This document shows, piece after piece, positions 42,975 to 51,473 of a DNA stretch of 64,000 nt. The DNA is taken from positions 1-64,000 of the forward strand of contig JACPIQ010000035.1 in the NCBI GenBank assembly GCA_016188005.1. The letters run 5' to 3'. A program made the translations under genes and the position numbers. Origin of the DNA: Candidatus Rokuibacteriota bacterium (lineage in GTDB: Bacteria; Methylomirabilota; Methylomirabilia; Rokubacteriales; CSP1-6). The notes below the pieces were generated by a model. The model did not search any database. It saw nothing but the letters and a program-made list of their open reading frames with translations, and was not told where the DNA came from. Position 1 is the first letter of the stretch. The number at the start of each line of letters is the position of its first letter.

Positions 42975-44888
42975 CTAGCGCCGCGGGCTCGCCACCTGGC
43001 CGCTGACCTGGATGTTCGCCGCGGCCTGGAGCCCCTTGACCCAGCTCTCCCACGCCTGCGTCCGCTTCTGCTCGAGCACCTGTCGGCCGAGCTCGGGGCG
43101 CTCGGCCTCGAAGCCCTGGGGGTCCGGCGCCGCCCGCTCGAGGGTCTTCACGACATACACGGCCGTCGGCGTCCGCACAGGCTCGGCCAGCTGCCCCGCG
43201 GGGGTCTGGAGCGTCGCCAGCAACACCGGCGGGGGCAGCCCCGCGCCGCCCTTGGGCGGCTCGGTGCGAGAGAAGAGCGGCGTCTCGCCGGTGGAGAAGC
43301 CGTCACGCCTGGCCAGGGGCGCCAGGTCGCCGGCCTTGGCCGCCGTCGCCAGCGCCCGGGCGCGCTCCAGGGCGAGGGCCTCGGCCCGCTCGCGCTTGAT
43401 GGCCTCCACGATCTGCAGCCGGATGTCGCCGAGGGGGGGCACCCCCGCGGCGAGCGACTCCACCACCTTCACGATGGCAAAGCCGCCGGCAGTCTTCATG
43501 GGGGTGGACACGCCGCCGGGGGCCAGGGAGAAGATCGCCTCCTCCAGCGTCTCGTCTCGCCCGATGCCCTCGAGCCCGTCCCCCCGCGCGATGGTCGCCT
43601 CGCGGGCCTCGAAGCCCAGCCGGCGCGCCTCGGCGGTGAAGTCCTTCGTGCTGGCAAGCGGAGTCCGGCTGTCCTCGGCCCGGGCTTGGGCGCCCTTCTC
43701 GCTCCGCTCGGCGAGGAGCTTCTCCTTGATCCGCGCCGCGGCCTCCGCGAAGGGCTGGCGGCCGCCCTCCTGGATGTCCATCACCTTGATGGCGTGGTAG
43801 CCGAACGGGGTGCGCACGGGCTCGGGAGAGACCTCGCCCTTCTTCAGCGCGAAGACCGCCTGCTCGAACTGGGGCACCACCTCGCCCGGCCCGACCAGGC
43901 CGAGGTCGCCGCCCCGGGCGGCCGTCGCCGGGTCCTCGGAGGTCTCACGGGCGAGCTTGGCGAAGTCCTCGCCGGCACGAGCCCGCCGGATCACCTCGGC
44001 GACCTTCGCCCGCGACTTGCCCTCAGCCTCGCTGCCGCCCGTGGGCGGCACGCGGACCAGGACATGGGAGGCCTGCGCGCGGCGGGGTGTGTCGAACTCC
44101 GCCCCGTGCTCCTTGTAGTACGCCTCGGCGTCGGCGTCGGTGACGGGCTGGGCGAAGGCCTTGGTGCTCAGCACCGCGTACTGGATCCGCCGACGCTCCG
44201 GCCGGGTGAACTGCGCCTGGTGGCTCTTGAGGTACGGCTCGACGTCGGCGTCCGGCACCGTCACCTGGGCCATGAGGGGCGGAACCTCGAGGGCGGCCCA
44301 CGCGGCGCGCACCTTCTCGCGCCGGAAGCCGTAGGCCTGCCGCAGCTCGTCGTCCGAGACGCGGATGCCGTCCTTGACGAGGACCTCCATCTTGCGCCGC
44401 TGGACCGCCCGTTTCTGGCCGGCGTAGAACTCGTTGGGGTCGATCCGGTTCCGCTTGAGGACCTCCTGGTAGCGCTGCTGGGAGAAGCGGCCGTCCTCCT
44501 GGAACTCGGGGACCTTCCACAGGTGGGCGCTGACTTCCTCGTGGGTGACGCCCAGGCCCTCGCGCTCGGCCTGCTGCACGATGAGCGCGTCCTGCACCAG
44601 GGCGTCGATCACCTGCTGCGAGATGCCCAGCCGCTCCGCCAGCTCCGGCGTGAGCCGCTCCTTGTACATCTGGCGGTAGAACTCCAGGTAGCCCTGGTAG
44701 GCCCGCCGGTAGCGCTCGGCCGGGATCTCCTCGCCGTTGACGGTGGCGACGGCGGTGCCGCCGGGCCCGCTCGGGCCGGAGAAGGAGCTGGCCCCGAAGT
44801 ACACGACGGAGGTGGCGACGAAGGCCACGATGACGAACAGGAGGACGAACTTCAGCCCCCTGAAGTAATCCCGCATGGTGCTGATCAC
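42975..44888 (-). CDS. ppiD: PpiD-like periplasmic peptidyl-prolyl isomerase/chaperone
   Basis: 637 residues. A short cytoplasmic N-terminus (MRDYFRGLK) and a signal anchor (FVLLFVIVAFVATSVVYFG) fix it in the inner membrane. The SurA-like N-terminal chaperone region follows (VATVNGEEIPAERYRRAYQG, FQEDGRFSQQRYQEVL), then a parvulin domain (ASHVLVRVPP, FAKLARETSEDPATAARGGD, GPGEVVPQFEQAVFALKKGEVS) and a second degenerate one. GTG at 44888 is preferred because GGAGGT is correctly spaced; ATG 44877 would be too far. It assists folding of outer-membrane proteins near Sec. Confidence 0.92.
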   Translation of the reverse strand: MISTMRDYFRGLKFVLLFVIVAFVATSVVYFGASSFSGPSGPGGTAVATVNGEEIPAERYRRAYQGYLEFYRQMYKERLTPELAERLGISQQVIDALVQDALIVQQAEREGLGVTHEEVSAHLWKVPEFQEDGRFSQQRYQEVLKRNRIDPNEFYAGQKRAVQRRKMEVLVKDGIRVSDDELRQAYGFRREKVRAAWAALEVPPLMAQVTVPDADVEPYLKSHQAQFTRPERRRIQYAVLSTKAFAQPVTDADAEAYYKEHGAEFDTPRRAQASHVLVRVPPTGGSEAEGKSRAKVAEVIRRARAGEDFAKLARETSEDPATAARGGDLGLVGPGEVVPQFEQAVFALKKGEVSPEPVRTPFGYHAIKVMDIQEGGRQPFAEAAARIKEKLLAERSEKGAQARAEDSRTPLASTKDFTAEARRLGFEAREATIARGDGLEGIGRDETLEEAIFSLAPGGVSTPMKTAGGFAIVKVVESLAAGVPPLGDIRLQIVEAIKRERAEALALERARALATAAKAGDLAPLARRDGFSTGETPLFSRTEPPKGGAGLPPPVLLATLQTPAGQLAEPVRTPTAVYVVKTLERAAPDPQGFEAERPELGRQVLEQKRTQAWESWVKGLQAAANIQVSGQVASPRR

Positions 44889-44990
44889 TGACGCGACCTC
44901 CCGGAGAAGCTCGGAGTGATTGGGTCCCGTCCTCCTAGCCTACCACAGCGGTTCGCGGCCACTCGCCTTCAGGTCCGGAGACAGCGCGCC

Positions 44991-45132
44991 GGGCGGGACG
45001 GGGGGGCCTCCCCGCGGAACACGCTGAGTCGCGACCCGCGCCCCGTCTCGGAAGGGGCCACGAGAGCGAGGTCTGCGGCTTCGGCATCACGCAGAAGCCA
45101 CGGTTCCACGGGGAGACCCCCCCGCCCCGCCC
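44991..45132 (-). ncRNA. Structured RNA candidate with 30-bp stem upstream of ppiD
   Basis: Bases 44991-45020 and 45103-45132 form a 30-base inverted repeat with three differences. All three become G-U pairs in a minus-strand transcript, so the RNA stem is unbroken. The 82-base loop can form small stems, including gcccc/ggggc and ggcttc/gaagcc. It lies between the purine permease stop and ppiD start, both minus strand, so it would be in the ppiD leader or be an independent small RNA or repeat element. No promoter or known RNA family is recognised. Confidence 0.45.
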
Positions 45133-45165
45133 TCCCCGGACGCCCCCGCTCGCGAAGAGTCCGGG

Positions 45166-45924
45166 TCAGCGCGCGAGGGCGAAGTAGACGACGAACGCGG
45201 CCGAGGCGACGTACATCATGGGATGCACCTGCCGGCCCCGCCCCCGGCAGAGCTTGATGAAGCAGTAGGCGACGAAGCCGGCGCCGATCCCGTTGGTGAT
45301 GGAGTAGGTGAAGGGCATCACGGTGAGCGCCCCGCGCGCCTGCAGCCACAGCGTGAGGAGCAGCCCCGCGACGGCCACGGCCACGGGCGCCGCGGTCAGC
45401 TGGCCCAGCGTCACCGGCACGCCCGGCGGTCCCGGCTTGACGATCCCGGCCGAGACGAGCCCGATGAAGAGGATGAACAGGCCGATGCCAGCGCCGATGG
45501 CCTGCTTGAGCGCCAGCGGGATGGCGTTCATGATCGCCTCGCGGAAGCCCGTGAGCACCAGCACGGTGATGACGAGCCCCTCGAGGAAGACCACGCCCAT
45601 GGCCCCCTGCCAGGAGAGCTTCATCCCCGCCATGAGCTGGAAAGCCACCACCGCGTTGAGCCCCATGCCGGAGGCCAGCGCCAGCGGGTAGTGGCTCCAG
45701 AGCCCCATGGCGATGGTGAGCACCCCGGCCACGAGACAGGTGGCCGCCTGGGTCGCAGCGAAGGGCGCGCCCTTGCCCTCGAGCCCCGGCACGCCGGCGA
45801 AGGAGAGGATGGCCGGGTTCACGAAGATGATGTAGGCCATGACCATGAACGTGGTGAGCCCCGCCCGCGTCTCCCGACCGGCCGTCGTCCCTCGCGCCGA
45901 CAGCCCGAAGTAGTCGTCGAGCAC
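45166..45924 (-). CDS. NCS2/AzgA-type purine permease with central region missing
   Basis: 252 residues where family members have about 430-450. The N-terminus is normal: LDDYFGLSARGTTAGRETRAGLTTFMVMAYIIFVNPAIL, followed by ASGMGLNAVVAFQL and NAIPLALKQAIGAGIGLF. At about residues 196-203 the text jumps from LTLWLQARGAL to TVMPFTYSITNGIGAGFVAY, which normally lies near the C-terminus, and ends normally. Some 180 residues, several helices and part of the second half are absent, in frame. Transport is unlikely, though the gene remains open. It may be a genuine internal deletion or an assembly collapse. Start ATG at 45924 abuts trmI. Confidence 0.85.
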   Translation of the reverse strand: MLDDYFGLSARGTTAGRETRAGLTTFMVMAYIIFVNPAILSFAGVPGLEGKGAPFAATQAATCLVAGVLTIAMGLWSHYPLALASGMGLNAVVAFQLMAGMKLSWQGAMGVVFLEGLVITVLVLTGFREAIMNAIPLALKQAIGAGIGLFILFIGLVSAGIVKPGPPGVPVTLGQLTAAPVAVAVAGLLLTLWLQARGALTVMPFTYSITNGIGAGFVAYCFIKLCRGRGRQVHPMMYVASAAFVVYFALAR

Positions 45925-45927
45925 GTC

Positions 45928-46773
45928 TCAGTCCCCCTCGGCTGATGGCTCCCGTTCCCGGATCTGCGGGGGCGTCACGCCCTCCTCCGGGACAACCCGG
46001 CGGCCCACCGTGATGAAGCCGGTGTGGGCGACCATGCGGTGAAAGGGGCGCACGGACATGTTCTCGATGTTCCACGGGCGGAACAGCGTCTCGAAGGTCT
46101 CCACGAGGGCGTAGCCCGGGTGCCGCCGGAGCGCCTCGCTCGTCTCCCGGGCCTGGATGATGGTCGGCACGTACGAGAGAAAGATTCCGCCGGAACGGAG
46201 CCGCTGCGCCACCGGCTCCACGAGTCGCCACGGCTCGGGCAGGTCGAAGACCACGCGGTCCACCGGCTCCTCCTCGGCGAGCCCCTCCTCGACCGGCTGG
46301 AGCCGCACGGTCAGGGTGGTGACCTCCCCCGCGCGCATGTGGATGTTGGCCAGCGCTCGCCGCGCGAAGTCCTCGCGCTGCTCGTAGCTGATCACGCGCC
46401 CCCCGGGCCCCACCGCCCGGAGCAGCGCCAGTGTGAGCGCGCCCGAGCCCATCCCCGCCTCCAGCACGCGCGCGCCGGGAAAGATGTCGGCCCAGAAGAT
46501 CACCATGGCCAGGTCCTTGGGGTAGATGACCTGGGCTCCGCGGGGCATGTCGAGCACGTACTCCGCCAGCGTCGGCCGCAGCGCGAGGTAGCGCGTCCCC
46601 CGGGAGGTGCGGACCCAGGAGCCGTCGGGGTGGCCGATGATGGTGTCGTGCGGGATGAAGCCGCGATCGGAGTGGAAGGTGTCGCCCTTGCGCAGGAGAA
46701 AGAGGTGGCGGCGCCCGCGCTGGTCGATCAGGAGCGCCTGCTCGCCGTCCTCGAAGTCGGGAAGTTCGGGCAT
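45928..46773 (-). CDS. trmI: tRNA (adenine-N1)-methyltransferase TrmI
   Basis: 281 residues from ATG 46773. The N-terminal small domain (FLLRKGDTFHSDRGFIPHDTIIG) and RGTRYLALRPTLAEYVLDMPRG, with IYPKDLAMVIFWADIFPGARVLEAGMGSGALTLAL as SAM motif I, and VFDLPEPWRLVEP as motif IV, are diagnostic of the TrmI/Trm61 family. It methylates A58 in the T-loop of tRNAs, forming a tetramer. It follows the MFS gene by 4 bases. The acidic tail (REREPSAEGD) is not conserved. Confidence 0.94.
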   Translation of the reverse strand: MPELPDFEDGEQALLIDQRGRRHLFLLRKGDTFHSDRGFIPHDTIIGHPDGSWVRTSRGTRYLALRPTLAEYVLDMPRGAQVIYPKDLAMVIFWADIFPGARVLEAGMGSGALTLALLRAVGPGGRVISYEQREDFARRALANIHMRAGEVTTLTVRLQPVEEGLAEEEPVDRVVFDLPEPWRLVEPVAQRLRSGGIFLSYVPTIIQARETSEALRRHPGYALVETFETLFRPWNIENMSVRPFHRMVAHTGFITVGRRVVPEEGVTPPQIREREPSAEGD

Positions 46774-46777
46774 GGAG

Positions 46778-47998
46778 CTAGCGGCGGCCCGGCTCGGGCA
46801 GGGCCAGGGCCACGAAGAAGCCCGCCAGTGGCAAGAGGGCCGAGATCCACAGCGCCGCCGCAAGCCCCCACTGGTCCGCCACCCAGCCCAGGGCGCTCGC
46901 CCCGAGGCCTCCCGCCCCGATGGCAAAGCCCACGACGAGCCCCGAGGCCATGCCGGGACTGCGCGGGAGGTAGGCCTGCCCCAGCACAACCGAGACGGTG
47001 AAGGTCGAGACCAGGACGAAGCCCAGCGCCCCGAGCAGGACGAAGACGAGGACCCCCTCGACGAAGAGCACCCCGGCCCCGAGGGGCGCGGCCATCAGGA
47101 AGACGCTCACGACGTAGCGCCGCACGCCCACCCGGTCGGCGACGGGCCCGGCGCAGAGCGTGCCCAGCGCGCCGGCCCCCAGGAAGATGGCGAGCATGGT
47201 GCCCACCATCCGCGGATCGCCGTGGAGCACGTCGAGATAGTAGAAGGGCATGAACGTCGTGAAGCCGAGCTGCGTCCACGAGCGGATCGCGACCATCAGG
47301 ATCAGCAGGCTCATGGCTCCCAGCATGGTCCGCGTCCCGGCGGCGGCCGCGCCGGGTGCGCTGGCGGCCGGCGCCGGAACCGACAGCATCGGCAGCACGG
47401 CCACGAGCAGGGCTGCCACGAGGAAGCCCGGGATCAGCATCCCGAGCGTGCCGGGCATCCCGAAGCCCGTCAGCAGCGCCGTCACCAGCGGCGGCCCGGC
47501 GGCGATCCCGATGTTCCCACCCGTGGAGAAGATCGACACGCCGGTGGCCTTGCGGTCTCCGGCCACGACCGTCGCCGTGCGGTAACCCTCGGGATGGTAG
47601 GCTGCCACGCCGAAGCCGGTGATGATCACGAGGCCGACCACGACGCCGTAGGAGGGCGCCAGTCCGGTCAGCCCGAGCCCCACGGCCGAGAGGAGCACCG
47701 ACACGGGCAGAAGCCAGCGTCGCCGGCTCCGGTCGGCGAGGTGCCCGAAGAGGGGCTGGATCAGTGACGAGGTGATGTTGGCCGCGAGCACGATGACCCC
47801 CGTGGCCGTGTACGAGAGGTCGAGCGCCGACCTGAGGAAGGGCAGGATGGCCGGCAGCGATCCCTGGTTGACGTCGATCACCATGTGGCCGAGACCGAGC
47901 AGCCCCAGCAGACGCATGTTCGGCCGGACCCGCTCGCCGGCGGCCGTGACGACAGAGGCAGTCAGAGGCACGGCCGGAGCGGCCGGGTCCGGGGTCAT
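46778..47998 (-). CDS. MFS transporter (fosmidomycin-resistance-like)
   Basis: 406 residues with twelve hydrophobic helices. The N-terminal GHMVIDVNQGSLPAILPFLRSALDLSYTATG and FGHLADRSRRRWLLPVSV (the MFS A-motif loop) match the Fsr branch, proton-coupled drug exporters; VAAYHPEGYRTATVVAGDRKATGVSIFSTGGNIG is also typical of Fsr. The central linker is Ala/Gly-rich. It is divergent from the VOC gene, their start codons overlapping; a TAGCAT hexamer 6 bases before the ATG may be its -10. Confidence 0.92.
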   Translation of the reverse strand: MTPDPAAPAVPLTASVVTAAGERVRPNMRLLGLLGLGHMVIDVNQGSLPAILPFLRSALDLSYTATGVIVLAANITSSLIQPLFGHLADRSRRRWLLPVSVLLSAVGLGLTGLAPSYGVVVGLVIITGFGVAAYHPEGYRTATVVAGDRKATGVSIFSTGGNIGIAAGPPLVTALLTGFGMPGTLGMLIPGFLVAALLVAVLPMLSVPAPAASAPGAAAAGTRTMLGAMSLLILMVAIRSWTQLGFTTFMPFYYLDVLHGDPRMVGTMLAIFLGAGALGTLCAGPVADRVGVRRYVVSVFLMAAPLGAGVLFVEGVLVFVLLGALGFVLVSTFTVSVVLGQAYLPRSPGMASGLVVGFAIGAGGLGASALGWVADQWGLAAALWISALLPLAGFFVALALPEPGRR

Positions 47999-48004
47999 GG
48001 CCCT

Positions 48005-48014
48005 ATGCTACACT
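48005..48014. promoter_or_regulatory. Overlapping divergent -10 elements
   Basis: On the plus strand TACACT (48009-48014) ends 9 bases before the GTG of the VOC gene. On the minus strand TAGCAT (48010-48005) ends 6 bases before the ATG of the MFS gene. Both genes may be transcribed without leaders from one shared element. Confidence 0.35.
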
Positions 48015-48023
48015 ACCCGCGCG

Positions 48024-48410
48024 GTGAAGGTCACCGAGCTCGGCCACGTCGCCCTCTTCGTTCGCGATCTCGAGGCGGCGCTCCACTTCTACCGCGACCT
48101 CCTCGGCCTGCGCGAGACCGGACGCGGCAAGGGCGGGCGCATCGCCTTCCTGTCCGCCGGCGCGCGCCCTCATGACATCGCCCTCGAGGTCGCCCGCGGC
48201 GCGGGGGCGCCGCTCCCTCGGGGCGCGCCCGGTCTCTACCACATCGCCTTCCGGGTGGGCCGGAGCCCGGACGACCTCGCGGCGGCGCGGCGCGAGGTGG
48301 AGAGGCAGGGCCTGGTGCCATTCGGCGAGATGGCGGGGGCCGCGCCATCCTTCTGCGTGAAGGACCCGGACGGCAACGACATCGAGCTCTACGTGGACCC
48401 CGCCGGCTGA
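48024..48410 (+). CDS. VOC/glyoxalase-fold protein
   Basis: 128 residues with two beta-alpha-beta-beta-beta modules of the vicinal oxygen chelate fold. Metal-ligand candidates are His in ELGHVALFVRDL, His in LYHIAFRVG and Glu in GNDIELYVDP, the pattern of extradiol dioxygenases and glyoxalase-like enzymes. GTG at 48024 is used; an in-frame ATG at 47997 would add nine residues but lies inside the likely promoter. Substrate unknown: dioxygenase, glyoxalase or thiol-transferase are possible. Its last 22 bases overlap the convergent MFS gene. Confidence 0.85.
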   Translation: MKVTELGHVALFVRDLEAALHFYRDLLGLRETGRGKGGRIAFLSAGARPHDIALEVARGAGAPLPRGAPGLYHIAFRVGRSPDDLAAARREVERQGLVPFGEMAGAAPSFCVKDPDGNDIELYVDPAG

Positions 48411-49588
48411 CGCACGCGCCACATCGTCGCGGCCCCCAGCACGAGCGCCAGCGCCACGAAGCCGAAGCCCCCGAGGTAGCTGCCCGTGGCGTCGTAGATG
48501 GCGCCACCGGCCCACGCTCCGATCGCCTCGCCCGGTCCCACCGCGAGAGACATCCACCCGTAGATGGTCGCAAAGGTGGGCCCCGCGAAGATGTCCGCCG
48601 TCCGCGCCGAGGCGACGATGCCCGAGGAGCCCTGGGCGACGCCGTAGAGGAGGACATAGCCGAGGAGCCACCCCCGCCAGCCCTGCCAGCCCAGCGCGGC
48701 GAGGCAGGCGATCCCGCCCACCGCGCTCGCATAGGTGATCGAGAGCGTCTGGGCGCGGCCGATCCGGTCCGCGAGCCACCCGGTGCAGAGCCGCCCGCCG
48801 AGGCTCACGAGGCTCACGCTGCCCAGGGCGGCGGCTGCCTGCGCCGGCTCCACGCCGGCCCCGATGGCGAAGGCCACCATGTGGACGTTCATGAGCGGGA
48901 AGGCCATGGCCGAGAGCCCGCGTGAGGCCACGAGGTTCCAGAAGGCGGCCGTCCGCGCCGCTCGTGCGAGTGTCCAGCCGGCCGGCTCCGTCGGGACTGC
49001 CGCGGCAGGAGCCGCGGCGGCCGGCGCGGGCCCGGGGAGCCGCTGGAGGAGGTTGGCAGGGGCGATCACCGCGAGGAGGAGGGCCGCCCAGACCAGCAGC
49101 ACGCCGCGCCAGTCCACCAGCGCCACGAGGGTTTGGGCCAGCGGGATGAAGGCGAAGGCGCCGAGCCCCGTGCCGAGATCCACGAGCGCGATGGCCTGGC
49201 CGCGCGCCCGCGGATACCACAGGGCCGCGACCGTCATGTTGGCCTGGCTGCCGAGGCCCGACAGGCCGAGGCCGCCCAGCACGCCGTAGGTGAGCGTCAG
49301 CGCGCCGAGGCTGCCGGCCCGGCTGGCCAGGACAAGCCCGCAGGCCGCGACCACCGCGCAGGCCGGGAAGAAGCGCCGCGGGCCGAGCCGGTCGAGCCCC
49401 CAGCCGACCAGGGGCCCCGTGAAGCCCCCGAGCAGGAGCGCCACGGACTGCACGCCGGCGACATCGCGGCGCGGGGCGGCGAACTCGGTGACCAGGGGCA
49501 GGTAGAGGACCGCGAAGGCCATGACGATGCCGTTCTGCACCGCCAGGGTGAGCGCGGCGATGCCGAGCGCCCGTCGCCCGCCGGTCAC
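48389..49588 (-). CDS. MFS transporter (monocarboxylate/oxalate-formate type)
   Basis: 399 residues, twelve hydrophobic helices. FAVLYLPLVTEFAAPRRDVAGVQSVALLLGGFTGPLVGWGLDRLGPRR, QANMTVAALWYPRARGQAIAL with the conserved WYPRARG, and the second-half loop TGWLADRIGRAQTL match the OFA/monocarboxylate group. A long Ala/Pro-rich cytoplasmic loop joins the halves. It may import or export a carboxylate, perhaps related to the adjacent CoA-pathway genes, but no specificity is evident. It stands upstream of trmI but is separated from it by the convergent VOC gene. Confidence 0.9.
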   Translation of the reverse strand: MTGGRRALGIAALTLAVQNGIVMAFAVLYLPLVTEFAAPRRDVAGVQSVALLLGGFTGPLVGWGLDRLGPRRFFPACAVVAACGLVLASRAGSLGALTLTYGVLGGLGLSGLGSQANMTVAALWYPRARGQAIALVDLGTGLGAFAFIPLAQTLVALVDWRGVLLVWAALLLAVIAPANLLQRLPGPAPAAAAPAAAVPTEPAGWTLARAARTAAFWNLVASRGLSAMAFPLMNVHMVAFAIGAGVEPAQAAAALGSVSLVSLGGRLCTGWLADRIGRAQTLSITYASAVGGIACLAALGWQGWRGWLLGYVLLYGVAQGSSGIVASARTADIFAGPTFATIYGWMSLAVGPGEAIGAWAGGAIYDATGSYLGGFGFVALALVLGAATMWRVRQPAGST

Positions 49589-49666
49589 GCCGTCGTCAAC
49601 GGACCTCGCGGAATGTCGGGATCGCGTGGCGGCGGGGGCCGGCGGTGGTGGGTTCCACGAGCTTCA

Positions 49667-50803
49667 TCACGCGAAGAACGGAACCAGCGCGAGCGCCGCG
49701 CCCCCGGCCACCACCGAGGCGATCTGGCCGGCCGTGTTGGCGCCGGCCGCGTGCATGATCAGGTGGTTCCTCGGGTTGGCCTCGAGGCCCACCTTCTGGA
49801 CGACCCGCGCGCACATGGGAAACGCCGAGATCCCGGCCGCCCCGATCAGGGGATTGATCCGCTTGCCGGAGGCCACGTACATCAGCTTGCCCAGGAGCAG
49901 CCCGGCGGCGGTGCCGACGGCGAAGGCCACGACCCCCATGGCGTAGATCATGATCGTTTCCGGCCGCAGGAAGTCCCGGGCCGCCATCATGCCTCCCACC
50001 GTGAGCCCGAGCAGAATCGTCACGATGTTGGCCATCTCGTTCTGCGCCGCCTGGGAGAGCCGCTCGAGCACGCCCGCCTCCCGCAGGAGGTTGCCGAACA
50101 TGAGGGTGCCGATGAGCGGAGTGGCCTTCGGCGCGACGAGACCCACCACGAGGATGGTCGCGATGGGGAACACGACGCGAGCGCGCCGGGACACTGTCCG
50201 GGCCCGGGCGGGCATCGCGAGCCGCCGCTCGGTCTCCGTGGTGAGCGCCCGCATGATGGGGGGCTGGATGATGGGCACCAGGGCCATGTAGGAGTAGGCC
50301 GCCACCACGATGGAGGCCGTGTACTTGGAGCCGAGGATGGTGGCCACGTAGATGGACGTCGGGCCATCCGCCGAGCCGATGATGCCGATGGACACCGCGT
50401 CCTTGAAGCTGAAGTCGAACAGGCGCAGGCCCCCGTCGCCCAGGAAGTACGCCAGGAAGAAGGTGCCGAAGATCCCGAACTGGGCGGCCGCGCCCAGGAA
50501 GACCGTGTACGGCCGCTCCAGCAGGGAGCCGAAATCGATCATGGCGCCCACCCCGATGAAGATCAGGAGCGGGAACAGCTCGGTGTCGATCCCGGCGGTC
50601 TTCAGCACGGCGAGGAAGCCGCCGGCCTCCGCGACGCCGCCCAGGGGGATGTTCGCCAGGATGACGCCGGTCCCGATGGGAACGAGGAGCACCGGCTCGA
50701 CCTGCCTGGCGATGCCCAGATAGACGAGGAGGCCGCCGAGCCCGAGCATGATGGCGGCCTGCCAGGTCAGGGCGAAGACACCCAGCAACTCTCCCTCAGG
50801 CAT
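49667..50803 (-). CDS. gcdB: Na+-transporting decarboxylase beta subunit (GcdB/OadB/MmdB)
   Basis: 378 residues, about nine membrane helices plus a re-entrant region. The diagnostic segment SIGIIGSADGPTSIYVATIL holds the Asp146 equivalent of the Na+-binding Asp in Klebsiella OadB; MFGNLLREAGVLERLSQAAQNE and SAFPMCARVVQ are also conserved, as is NHLIMHAAGANTAGQIAS at the C-terminus. It accepts the carboxyl group from biotin, releases CO2 and exports Na+. Its ATG overlaps the gamma subunit gene by 8 bases. The carboxyltransferase at 52655 is the probable alpha subunit. Confidence 0.95.
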   Translation of the reverse strand: MPEGELLGVFALTWQAAIMLGLGGLLVYLGIARQVEPVLLVPIGTGVILANIPLGGVAEAGGFLAVLKTAGIDTELFPLLIFIGVGAMIDFGSLLERPYTVFLGAAAQFGIFGTFFLAYFLGDGGLRLFDFSFKDAVSIGIIGSADGPTSIYVATILGSKYTASIVVAAYSYMALVPIIQPPIMRALTTETERRLAMPARARTVSRRARVVFPIATILVVGLVAPKATPLIGTLMFGNLLREAGVLERLSQAAQNEMANIVTILLGLTVGGMMAARDFLRPETIMIYAMGVVAFAVGTAAGLLLGKLMYVASGKRINPLIGAAGISAFPMCARVVQKVGLEANPRNHLIMHAAGANTAGQIASVVAGGAALALVPFFA

Positions 50804-50975
50804 TCCTCGCCCCGGTCGGGCGGGCGCTCCGAGGTGCCGGCCGTCCTTCGTCGCGGGCGCCGGCCGGCTCCGGCCCGAACCAGCGGTTGAGGGCGCTCAT
50901 CGCCAGCACGAGGAGGCCCAGCGTGGCGAAGACGATCCCCATGCCAGCCAGGACGAACCAGGTGGCATTGCGCAC
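50796..50975 (-). CDS. Na+-transporting decarboxylase gamma (OadG-like) subunit
   Basis: A 59-residue protein from GTG 50975, easily missed by gene finders. One membrane helix, WFVLAGMGIVFATLGLLVLA (about 6-25), is followed by MSALNRWF and a basic, Pro/Ala-rich tail, the architecture of OadG and related small subunits that hold the pump together. It lies between the biotin carrier and beta genes, overlapping beta by 8 bases. The position makes the call reliable despite the short length. Confidence 0.82.
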   Translation of the reverse strand: MRNATWFVLAGMGIVFATLGLLVLAMSALNRWFGPEPAGARDEGRPAPRSARPTGARNA

Positions 50976-50990
50976 GAGGCGTTCCCGGGA

Positions 50991-51212
50991 CTACCCCTCG
51001 ATGACGGCCAGCGGATCCCCGGCCTCGACGGTCTGGCCGGGAGACACGTGGACCGCCGTGACCGTGCCGGCCACGGGGGCCACGATCGGCAGCTCCATCT
51101 TCAAGGCCTCCATGATGCAGATGCGGTCGCCCTCGGCGAGCGGCTTGCCCGCCTCGGCGTACACCCGAAGGATCTTGCCCGGCGCAGGTGCCTCCACGAT
51201 CTCCTCAGCCAC
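50991..51212 (-). CDS. Biotin carrier protein of the Na+ pump
   Basis: A 73-residue free biotinyl domain, starting with GTG. EALKME (35-40) supplies the biotinyl Lys38, an Ala-Leu variant of the usual AMKM. The rest, APAPGKILRVYAEAGKPLAEGD and PVAGTVTAVHVSPGQTVEAGD, gives the complete flattened beta-barrel. It shuttles CO2 from the alpha subunit to the beta subunit. The usual Pro/Ala-rich N-terminal linker is absent, so this is a minimal carrier. It begins the three-gene minus-strand operon divergent from the dehydrogenase. Confidence 0.93.
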   Translation of the reverse strand: MAEEIVEAPAPGKILRVYAEAGKPLAEGDRICIMEALKMELPIVAPVAGTVTAVHVSPGQTVEAGDPLAVIEG

Positions 51213-51473
51213 TCCGTCGTCGCTCCTCTGTCTGGTGTTCGGCGTTGACCCCGGCCCGCCTTTTCAGGCGCGCCACGTTACCACGCGCCGGCCGAGCCAG
51301 TCAAACTCGACGCCGTCGCCCTCGGCGCCGTCGCCATGGTATTCTGGCCCAGCCCCGGGCCGGCGCCGCGCGTGAGCGGGCCTGCGAGCGGGGACGCGAC
51401 GGCAATCCTTCCGCCTCGGGCTCACCCCCCCGGACCCGGATGGCAGCCGCTCTTCAAGAGGAGGGGCGACGAC
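51213..51473. promoter_or_regulatory. Divergent region between the two halves of the decarboxylase system
   Basis: 261 bases separate the biotin carrier and dehydrogenase starts. No gene is supported. A TATTCT hexamer at 51340-51345 could be a -10 for the plus-strand operon, but no good -35 is present. Joint control from here would coordinate all pump subunits. Confidence 0.35.
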
